Source: Arenibacter catalasegens (lineage in GTDB: Bacteria > Bacteroidota > Bacteroidia > Flavobacteriales > Flavobacteriaceae). From it: a stretch of DNA of 64,000 nt. The stretch is taken from contig NZ_PHQQ01000016.1 of assembly GCF_002909235.1 (NCBI RefSeq), positions 1-64,000 of the forward strand. The letters are read 5' to 3'. The notes beneath the pieces are model-generated. The model had not been told where the DNA came from, made no database searches, and saw nothing but the letters and a program-made list of their open reading frames with translations. Positions 1-5,692 of this stretch are shown here, piece after piece (position 1 is the stretch's first letter; each line of letters begins with the position of its first letter). A program made the position numbers and the translations under genes.

Positions 1-130
1 ATTCCAAGGCTTCCTGACCATTTTTATCCGGCAAATCCAACCAAGGCCGGTTCTCCGAATGGCTCCGTAAAAACAACCTACTAGGGTCAATATCTTATAC
101 GTAGAGCACTTCTGCAACGGCCACGACCAT
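1..130 (-). pseudogene. possible gene remnant at left edge
   Basis: On the minus strand one frame is open from position 94 to the window edge and reads like real protein (it includes SENRPWLDLPDKNGQEALE). A TAA at 95-97 separates it in frame from an 11-codon stretch starting with ATG at 130. It may be the broken 5' end of a gene, or a gene that starts downstream at a TTG. I do not recognise the family and the rest lies outside the window. Confidence 0.3.
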
Positions 131-202
131 TTTACGGGACTATGAAAGAATATTCTTCATCAACTATTACCTATTTCATTTTTAAAAATACTTCGGACGA
201 AA

Positions 203-229
203 AATAGTAACTATATTTTAGTTACTATT
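203..229. promoter_or_regulatory. candidate operator of the hicAB pair
   Basis: Perfect 11-bp inverted repeat (AATAGTAACTA at 203-213, TAGTTACTATT at 219-229) with a 5-nt spacer. It sits 13 bp upstream of a -7 type box in front of hicA, where a ribbon-helix-helix antitoxin dimer would be expected to bind for autoregulation. The repeat is seen; the regulatory role is inferred. Confidence 0.55.
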
Positions 230-241
230 GTTGATTTTTGT

Positions 242-249
242 TATCTTTG
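242..249 (+). promoter_or_regulatory. candidate -7 box for hicA
   Basis: TATCTTTG matches the Bacteroidota -7 consensus TAnnTTTG. It ends only 3 nt before the preferred hicA ATG at 253, so a transcript from it would be leaderless or nearly so. There is no clean -33 TTG at the usual distance; the inverted repeat at 203-229 occupies that position. Confidence 0.45.
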
Positions 250-252
250 CAT

Positions 253-498
253 ATGTCCAAGATCGAAAAGTTAATTGCCAAGTTTCTGAAAGTGCCGAAT
301 GACCTTACTTGGGATGAGTTGGTTAAAATACTGAACCATAAAGGCTACTATGAAAAATTGGGAAAGGGCAAAACGGGCGGGTCTAGAATTAAATTCGTCA
401 ACTCGAATAATGATATCATCAATTTACACAAGCCTCATCCGGCAAACATTGTGAAACAGTACATAATTCGGCAGATTTTGGAAAAGTTGGATTTTTAA
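253..498 (+). CDS. hicA: HicA-family toxin (mRNA interferase-like)
   Basis: Small basic protein of 81 aa when started at the ATG at 253; a TTG five codons upstream is also in frame but would overlap the -7 box. HicA proteins have a dsRBD-like fold and cleave mRNA. The region KTGGSRIKF followed by LHKPHP matches a HicA subfamily. In classical members the glycine-serine pair is followed by the catalytic histidine; here it is arginine, while a histidine pair occurs about 15 residues later in LHKPHP. The hicB gene follows 10 bp downstream in the same direction, the usual toxin-antitoxin layout. The family call is good; activity is not shown. Confidence 0.8.
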   Translation: MSKIEKLIAKFLKVPNDLTWDELVKILNHKGYYEKLGKGKTGGSRIKFVNSNNDIINLHKPHPANIVKQYIIRQILEKLDF

Positions 499-508
499 TT
501 ATAAAGTC

Positions 509-865
509 ATGAAAGATTATTTGGAATACAAAGGATATTTGGGAAGCGTAAATTACAGTGCAGAAGACAAGGTTTTTTACGGAAAATTAGAAGGAATCAG
601 CGACCTGGTCAATTTTGAGGCCGATAATGTCAAAGAATTGGAAGCCGGTTTTAAGGAAGCTGTTAATGATTACCTGGAAACTTGTAAAGAGCTTGGCAAG
701 GATCCAGAGAAAACCTATAAAGGAGTTTTCAACGTTAGGGTGCCAAGTGCCATTCATAGAAGAATATCCATGTTGGCCGTAAAGAAGGGTTTGAAATTGA
801 ACGACATTGTAAATCGCTCCTTGGATTATTTGATCAAAAATGAGGATAAGGTCTTAAAAAGCTAA
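509..865 (+). CDS. hicB: HicB-family antitoxin
   Basis: 118 aa. The first ~60 residues (YKGYLGSVNYSAEDKVFYGK onward) fit the HicB partial RNase-H-like fold that sequesters HicA. The last ~45 (GVFNVRVPSAIHRRISMLA) form a ribbon-helix-helix/Arc-type DNA-binding segment. It lies 10 bp after hicA, so the two are probably co-translated. The RHH domain is the likely reader of the palindrome at 203-229, giving autorepression. A hairpin begins right after the stop codon. Confidence 0.85.
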   Translation: MKDYLEYKGYLGSVNYSAEDKVFYGKLEGISDLVNFEADNVKELEAGFKEAVNDYLETCKELGKDPEKTYKGVFNVRVPSAIHRRISMLAVKKGLKLNDIVNRSLDYLIKNEDKVLKS

Positions 866-895
866 AGTCCCTAAAAACGAACCTTTTTTGGGACT
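866..895 (+). terminator. hairpin after hicB, possible terminator
   Basis: AGTCCC (866-871) pairs with GGGACT (890-895), and an A-run pairs with a T-run inside the stem. It starts one base after the hicB stop. There is no U-tract after the stem, so termination is uncertain. Confidence 0.3.
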
Positions 896-1000
896 AAGAT
901 AAATTTCAGAAGCATGTTTAACCAATAAGTGCCAGACTACTACACAACTGAAGAACAGCCAAGTTTTATTTTCGAACATTCTCGCTTTTTTAACAAGCGC

Positions 1001-1291
1001 TTAAAGATGGCGTTCAAAATCCTGTCTCTGACCTAATATGCGGACGACAAAAATACCCTGGTCCGTCGGTTCGTAAAAAATGGTATGGGCTTTGTAATTA
1101 TATCTTTTTAGGAGCGGTGCATATTCAGCAGCATTTCTACCAAGATCTGGTTTATTCGCTAAAGATTGAAAACATTGCACGAACCCGGCAATATAATCTC
1201 GAGTCTGGTTTTCACCCCAAATCTCTAAAGTATAATCTGCTATATCATCAAGGTCATTGTCAGCCCTGGAGGATAGAGTATATCTATGCAT
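1001..1291 (-). CDS. parE: ParE/RelE-family toxin
   Basis: 96 aa. The N-terminal pattern YTLSSRADNDLDDIADYTLEIWG followed by a helix with ARDYI-like residues, then KPDLGRNAAEY and the C-terminal beta strands TIFYEPTDQGIFVVRILGQRQD, is typical of ParE toxins (gyrase poisons of the RelE fold). Its start overlaps the end of the parD-like gene by 8 bp, the standard parDE layout. Complete and of normal length. The target cannot be read from the sequence. Confidence 0.85.
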   Translation of the reverse strand: MHRYTLSSRADNDLDDIADYTLEIWGENQTRDYIAGFVQCFQSLANKPDLGRNAAEYAPLLKRYNYKAHTIFYEPTDQGIFVVRILGQRQDFERHL

Positions 1292-1559
1292 TCTGTTTCC
1301 CGTGGGTTTTGTCCGTTCGGCGATCTAATGCCGCATTCATAATTTCGTCAACGGTTCTGACCTTAGGGCTAACACCACTGTCATAGCCCTCCCGAATAGC
1401 TGCTTTAGTAATTAAAAATTCCCTATTACGTTCCTCGTCCAAACGTATTAGATGTCGCATATATTCGCTGTCGTTGGCGAAACCTCCATTTTCAATTTGC
1501 AATTTAATCCATTTCTCTTGGGCTGCGGTAATGGTCAATGATTTTCGGACTGTAGCCAT
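1284..1559 (-). CDS. parD: ParD-family antitoxin (CopG/RHH type)
   Basis: About 91 aa from the ATG at 1559; in-frame upstream starts exist but the conserved start is MATVRKSLTIT. The first ~45 residues form the ribbon-helix-helix DNA-binding domain (KSLTITAAQEKWIKLQIENG, then SEYMRHLIR). The acidic/charged C-terminus (VRTVDEIMNAALDRR) is the usual toxin-binding tail. It is followed with an 8-bp overlap by the ParE toxin. Autoregulation is expected, and arms ATAATAT (1581-1587) and ATATTAT (1600-1606) upstream could be the operator. Confidence 0.85.
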   Translation of the reverse strand: MATVRKSLTITAAQEKWIKLQIENGGFANDSEYMRHLIRLDEERNREFLITKAAIREGYDSGVSPKVRTVDEIMNAALDRRTDKTHGKQNA

Positions 1560-1580
1560 AATTTCATTCTTATAAATCAT

Positions 1581-1606
1581 ATAATATACGCAATATAACA
1601 TATTAT
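1581..1606. promoter_or_regulatory. weak inverted repeat upstream of parDE
   Basis: ATAATAT (1581-1587) and ATATTAT (1600-1606) are inverted copies 12 bp apart, just upstream of the parD start on the minus strand. They could be an RHH operator, but in such AT-rich DNA a 7-bp match is weak evidence. Confidence 0.25.
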
Positions 1607-1813
1607 CAGCATACTTTTTTAAAAGATTTGGCGATAATAACGAGAATTACTCCATTTTCGACCGAGTTTGGGTGTCAAGGATAGCTTTAAACACAATGCG
1701 CCTTATGCTCCATTAAACATTCTGGGAAGCAATTGAATGCATTAGTGAAAAAATAAGTTTTCTAAAACAGCTTTTTTTGGACTAATGATGACTAGTAAGA
1801 TATCTATTCAGAT

Positions 1814-4114
1814 TTAAATCGACATCCCCCTACCCTTGTACTTTGAATAATCTGTCATTTCATCCCTGAACCCGTTATAGACCTCTTCGTACCCTTTGCC
1901 CCTATTGCCCAACAACGAACTGATGGCATAGACGCCTTTCCGCAATAAATGATTCTGTTGGATACTTGATTGTCTTTTGATCGCTTCGCCCACACTTTTT
2001 CGAAGCCCGTTGTCCATGTGGTGGTGCACCATTTCTGGATGCAGGTTGGGGTAGCTTTTTTCAAATGTGAGCATAAAGGCGACCTTGTCGTACCTTCCCC
2101 TTTCCATTAGATGGCCCGCCCATAGGTTCTTCAGATGGTCCCTGCCGTCTTTAACTAGTCCGTTGATGATGGACTGTTGTTCCTCTAATATTTTAGTTAC
2201 ATCGGGAACGGAATTCAAATAAAGGCCTGTCTTTTTAGAGAGCGTGCAACTTGTTCCGTTGTCCGTATAAATGGATTTAATCTCGAAACCATTTTCCGTT
2301 CTGGTAAAATAGAACCCTTTGGCATTGAAAAATGCGATATAGTCCTTTGGCGATTTTTCAAAAGGGGCATGCATCCGTTCGGCATATTTCACATAGGAAC
2401 CCAAGGCGACATTTTCATATTGCTTATGGTAAACAGGATCCATTTTTTCATAAAGCTTTGGAAAAATCATGGGCAGGAAAAAGGCGGATGCCGTCAGCTT
2501 CGGGCTGTTCTCCGAATTCTTTTCAGCCAATAGTTCCAGCACCGAATGATTTTGATGTACAAATCCGGTGGATACATATTGCTCCATGGCCTTGGGGAAA
2601 GGTAAATTTCCCAAACGGACTGGGACCGTATGCCTGTTCGAATTGGCAAAAGACAACTGGTTGTCGTGATACTTTACCCCTAGGGAATGGAACAAAAGCC
2701 GGACGCTTCCCTTTTCCATCCCGACATCGAATATGCCTTTTTCCAACACCTTGCCGATAAGGTTGAACTTACCTTCCAAGGTTTCCATTTCCTTTTTGGT
2801 TTCAAGTTGATATAATCTTTCCCTGACCGTTGGGAATTCCCGTTCAAGAGCTTCCTTCAACAATTCTTTTTGATTACTTGGTAAATAGCGTTCAAGGAAA
2901 ATGTAGTTTTTTGAGGTTGCTATATATGGAAGGATATCCGATAAGCTTTTGGTCATGATACTTTCCGATAGCAGTCCGTTCCGTTCTGGGGATTTAAGAT
3001 GGGATGTTTGGAATGCCTCCTTTATCAATTTTTGGATCTCTATTCCGAACTGACTGCTATTGGTATCGATTTCCGTGGGTTCGTCACCTTTTCCAAAAAT
3101 TACTGGTCGCATATCCATTCTCATTTTTTGGCCCAGCTCCTTTTCCGTGAACTCATATCCCGATCTATCATGGATGGTATATCCCTTGATGGCAAGCCCT
3201 TTTCTGTCCAGTTTGATATCGATGTCCTGATATTCCTTGAGCACTGCTGCCAATTCCTTAGACCGAATTGTCTTGAAGAGGCCATAGGTAGTTTCTATTT
3301 GTTTCAGCAAACGTTTGCGGTGCATCGGAAGTAGCTTGGATTTTGAATTGGCCTCGAAGACCTTTTGTAGTTTCGGGCCGCTCAAGCTTCGGTGCACGGT
3401 GGAGCCGTTGATGAACCGGGTCCTATAGCCCTTCAGATTGTCCAGGCCATAGGCCACCCCTATCCTTCCCGATATGTTTTTTGTTTGCCTCACTTGAATG
3501 TGATAGGGCTTTACGAGTTTTGCCAGCTCCCCGAAACTTCGCACTTTGTGTTTTTGGAGGATTCCGCTGAGCACATCCTGCAAATAGTACTTCGTCCCTT
3601 GGGCAGTGTCCATGCCGAACTGTAGTTCTGGCAATCTGTAGATCGGTAGTTCCCTCTGCTGTTTGGTACGTGGCGATGGCGATAGGTTAAACTTTTGTTC
3701 AAGGTAGCGTTGGGTGGCCACGTTCCTTCGGTAACTATTGAAAATTCCGAGGACCTTTCCATCATCGTCCACATTGGTCGTAATTATATGGACATGCTCG
3801 TGCCCGGTATCGGTGTGCCTTACAATTACAAAGGGCTGTTCGCCATAGCCCATTTGCACCATGTATTCCATTGAGACTGCTTGGAAGATTTTGTCGTCTA
3901 GGTGTTCCCCTAACGGAAGGTTCAGGGTAATATGGGCATAACGGTTCTTGGTGGCATTGCGCTGCCCCTGGAAATGGAGTACGCTACCGAAGAATTTTTG
4001 TGATATGTCCTGTGAGTACATGTTCCCGTAACCGAGAATGCGCATGCCTTCCTTGTCGAAGACATAGTTCAGCATTCCCTGACAGCTTTCCCCATATCCT
4101 ATCCTTCCTATCAT
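1814..4114 (-). CDS. MOBP-type relaxase / mobilization protein
   Basis: 766 aa. Relaxases nick oriT and pilot the strand during conjugative transfer. The N-terminal ~250 residues carry the relaxase domain (PF03432 type): an early region with Tyr17 in LNYVFDKEG as a candidate nicking tyrosine, and the metal-binding histidine motif RHTDTGHEHVHII at residues 99-111 (H100, H105, H107, H109). The C-terminal ~500 residues are a long helical region without a domain I can name. Its start overlaps the mobC stop by 4 bp (ATGA), so the two are translationally coupled. No coupling protein or type IV secretion genes are visible, so transfer would depend on a helper element. Confidence 0.88.
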   Translation of the reverse strand: MIGRIGYGESCQGMLNYVFDKEGMRILGYGNMYSQDISQKFFGSVLHFQGQRNATKNRYAHITLNLPLGEHLDDKIFQAVSMEYMVQMGYGEQPFVIVRHTDTGHEHVHIITTNVDDDGKVLGIFNSYRRNVATQRYLEQKFNLSPSPRTKQQRELPIYRLPELQFGMDTAQGTKYYLQDVLSGILQKHKVRSFGELAKLVKPYHIQVRQTKNISGRIGVAYGLDNLKGYRTRFINGSTVHRSLSGPKLQKVFEANSKSKLLPMHRKRLLKQIETTYGLFKTIRSKELAAVLKEYQDIDIKLDRKGLAIKGYTIHDRSGYEFTEKELGQKMRMDMRPVIFGKGDEPTEIDTNSSQFGIEIQKLIKEAFQTSHLKSPERNGLLSESIMTKSLSDILPYIATSKNYIFLERYLPSNQKELLKEALEREFPTVRERLYQLETKKEMETLEGKFNLIGKVLEKGIFDVGMEKGSVRLLFHSLGVKYHDNQLSFANSNRHTVPVRLGNLPFPKAMEQYVSTGFVHQNHSVLELLAEKNSENSPKLTASAFFLPMIFPKLYEKMDPVYHKQYENVALGSYVKYAERMHAPFEKSPKDYIAFFNAKGFYFTRTENGFEIKSIYTDNGTSCTLSKKTGLYLNSVPDVTKILEEQQSIINGLVKDGRDHLKNLWAGHLMERGRYDKVAFMLTFEKSYPNLHPEMVHHHMDNGLRKSVGEAIKRQSSIQQNHLLRKGVYAISSLLGNRGKGYEEVYNGFRDEMTDYSKYKGRGMSI

Positions 4115-4518
4115 CCCAATTGTTCTTCTTTTGTAATTTCGATAAGTGCGTCCAGCAGTTCATTTGTCCTTTGAATCTCGTCTACCAAACCACTGTTCGG
4201 ACTTCTCAGATTCTTGAAGTGTGCCAGTTTTACCAATTGGTTGATATTGCTGCCTATCCTGTTGATATGATGGGCAAGTTCCGAGGTATTTTGAAGCCTG
4301 TCCTTTTCCTCCGATTCCCTGTCCAATACCAGTCTTCTTAGGAAGGGGCTAATTACGCCCCTTTCGTAAATATTCAAGTGATAAGATTCGCAGATTATCC
4401 TCAATTTATCATATTCCACATCGTTGAACCGCAGCATTACGTTATGGTACCGCTTACTTTTTCCCAATCGTTTACGGCCTCTTTTCCTGCTTTCCATTTC
4501 CTTTGCTCTTTTAGGCAA
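4111..4518 (-). CDS. MobC-like relaxosome accessory protein
   Basis: 135 aa. The basic N-terminus (RKRGRKRLGKSKRYHNVMLRF) is followed by a ribbon-helix-helix-like segment and then by NRIGSNINQLVKLAH (residues ~90-104), the signature of the Bacteroidota MobC/BmgB group that helps the relaxase at oriT. It is the first gene of a two-gene operon and overlaps the relaxase by 4 bp. A -7 box and two hairpins lie directly upstream. Confidence 0.85.
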   Translation of the reverse strand: MPKRAKEMESRKRGRKRLGKSKRYHNVMLRFNDVEYDKLRIICESYHLNIYERGVISPFLRRLVLDRESEEKDRLQNTSELAHHINRIGSNINQLVKLAHFKNLRSPNSGLVDEIQRTNELLDALIEITKEEQLG

Positions 4519-4539
4519 ACACTTCGTCAGAAGTAGACA

Positions 4540-4558
4540 ATTCTAAGTTACTTAGAAT
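4540..4558. other. hairpin, candidate oriT nick region
   Basis: Perfect 8-bp inverted repeat ATTCTAAG/CTTAGAAT with a TTA loop, 21 bp upstream of mobC. Mobilizable elements of this phylum keep oriT just upstream of their mob genes, so this is the best oriT candidate here. It could instead be an operator of the mob operon. No nick site can be assigned by eye. Confidence 0.35.
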
Positions 4559-4567
4559 ACAACTTGC

Positions 4568-4584
4568 TATCTTTTTCAAAGATA
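4568..4584 (-). promoter_or_regulatory. candidate mobCA promoter -7 box inside a palindrome
   Basis: On the minus strand TATCTTTG (4584-4577) matches the TAnnTTTG box, about 60 bp upstream of mobC. The same bases form a perfect 7-bp inverted repeat (TATCTTT at 4568-4574, AAAGATA at 4578-4584), so the promoter may double as a binding site. Confidence 0.4.
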
Positions 4585-5122
4585 AATATAGTTGATCGAT
4601 ATTGAATATAACTATCTTATAATCAAAAATTTAACCTCTTAAAACATATCGAACCATATGAATTCAAATGGGTACAGTTAGGAGATTTATCCGGTCCAAT
4701 ATGGTGTTTAAAAAATTAAGGAAACATGGAAAAATCCTTTTATTTGTGGGTAGGGAGAAGAAAGGTCAAGCGGTTTTTTCGCCGCTTGTACTTTTGCGCG
4801 GCTCCGAGGGGGTTAAAAAACCGGAAACCGAAAGATGCTGAATGTAGATTGGCGAAGCGAGTCTGTTCTGGTGGTTTTGGACTTGAGGGGTTTTTAACTT
4901 CCGCAAGGGCTTGGACAACAATGGGCTCACAGAGCGTGTCAAAATGTGCCTGTTTCTAATCAGTGGAAAAATTTATCATTCCTTTTTACCACAAACCATA
5001 TTTAGCTTTATTGTATTTGCCTTCATTAAAAAGGCTAAAACAGCTTTCTCTACTTATTTGCGTGTGAAATCTTCAAACATAAAGGTTCTTGTCTTCATGA
5101 TATTTTGATTATCAAGGTAGCT
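4585..5122. other. non-coding gap between mob genes and remnant
   Basis: No convincing gene. Short open frames here have no recognisable composition. Visible structure is a hairpin AAGCGG/CCGCTT (4768-4773, 4782-4787) and a small G/C-rich patch around 4795-4870 that differs from the AT-rich surroundings. This kind of sequence is common around mobilization regions, but I cannot assign a function. Confidence 0.4.
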
Positions 5123-5515
5123 TAAAGCTTAAGTTTGTCATTTAAAACATCTGTCAGATAGTACCCCCCCTGTTTGAGGAGCATCTCCTCTAAATTCAAT
5201 TAGACCAACATAACGTAACTGAGCAATATATCTTTCTATTGAACTTTCGGCAAGTTCGGTCTTTACTCTATAATCAGGAACTCTTTTGCCTTCAACATCG
5301 GCTATAGCAGTAAGAAGAATAGCTAGTTTTTCCTTTACTCCCTTAGTTGCTCCTTCAATTGCTCCCTCATTTGCACCGTCATGAGTTCCGACAATTAACA
5401 ATTTAAGGAATTACAACTTTAAAGGTAGCTTCTTTAAAGAGCGGAGCATTATTCTTTTGGGAATGTGTTTTATTATACTTGCTAATGCTAAGTAAGGGAG
5501 AAATTGATTTTAAAA
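5123..5515 (-). pseudogene. remnant of ATP-binding protein C-terminus, two frameshifts
   Basis: The minus-strand frame from ~5515 gives a plausible protein ending NAPLFKEATFKVVIP and then hits a TAA. One base out of frame it continues as LLIVGTHDGANEGAIEGA and later RYIAQLRYVGLIEFRGDAPQTGG. A 7-base G run (C run at 5165-5171) then shifts the frame again; with six G the reading would continue as GGYYLTDVLNDKLKL and stop at 5123-5125. The pattern (GLIEFRG, then TGGYYLT) is that of the C-terminal winged helix of RecG-like/AlbA_2 ATP-binding regulators. The N-terminal part is absent, so this is a decayed fragment. Confidence 0.6.
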
Positions 5516-5517
5516 AA

Positions 5518-5539
5518 GCACGCCGAAAGCACGCCGAAA
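5518..5539. repeat. 11-bp tandem repeat next to attL
   Basis: GCACGCCGAAA occurs twice, head to tail, at 5518-5528 and 5529-5539, 45 bp outside the island's left attachment repeat. It may be a recombinase arm site of a neighbouring element or a relic of one. Confidence 0.5.
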
Positions 5540-5547
5540 AACAAAAA

Positions 5548-5575
5548 AGACAGTTACAAATTTATGTAACTGTCT
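5548..5575 (-). terminator. terminator, original tRNA trailer
   Basis: Perfect 10-bp stem AGACAGTTAC (5548-5557) / GTAACTGTCT (5566-5575), followed on the minus strand by a T-run (A-run at 5543-5548). It lies just downstream, in tRNA orientation, of the attL copy of the tRNA 3' end, so before the island inserted it probably terminated the tRNA transcript. Confidence 0.7.
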
Positions 5576-5584
5576 GATTTCTAA

Positions 5585-5612
5585 GTGGTCCCACCTGGGC
5601 TCGAACCAGGGA
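5585..5612. repeat. attL: 28-bp direct repeat of tRNA 3' end
   Basis: These 28 bases are identical to 23856-23883, the T-arm and acceptor end of the tRNA gene. They start at GTGGTCCC and end at ACCAGGGA. Identity stops sharply on both sides (A versus G before, G versus C after). This is the distal attachment site of the integrated island; the tRNA copy is the proximal one. Confidence 0.93.
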
Positions 5613-5637
5613 GAGTAACCTGTTAAAATCCAACTCT

Positions 5638-5655
5638 TTGACAACTTGTCAACTT
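5638..5655. repeat. left copy of inverted arm-like repeat
   Basis: TTGACAACTTGTCAACTT lies 25 bp inside attL. Its last 16 bases reappear in inverted orientation at 23744-23759 with one mismatch, and it is internally palindromic (TTGACAACTTGTCAA). This is the arrangement of integrase or excisionase arm sites at the two ends of an element. Confidence 0.5.
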
Positions 5656-5692
5656 AATGGGTAACCGAATTGTATGCCTTTTTTATTAAAAA

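Noticed and set aside
1117-1386. Plus-strand open frame across the ParD/ParE genes
   Set aside because: It is antisense to two well-supported toxin-antitoxin genes and has no natural-protein character.
2332-3625. Several plus-strand frames within the relaxase gene
   Set aside because: They lie opposite a relaxase with clear motifs and start and stop at random relative to it.
4540-4558. Intrinsic terminator at the mobC-upstream hairpin
   Set aside because: No T-run follows on either strand, and it sits between a promoter box and its gene, so oriT or operator is more plausible.
4726-5108. Two short plus-strand frames in the gap after the mob genes
   Set aside because: Biased composition over a hairpin-rich patch, no recognisable domain, no ribosome binding site; treated as non-coding.
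5518-5539. CRISPR-like repeats
   Set aside because: Only two adjacent 11-bp copies without spacers; no CRISPR array or cas gene was seen in the window.
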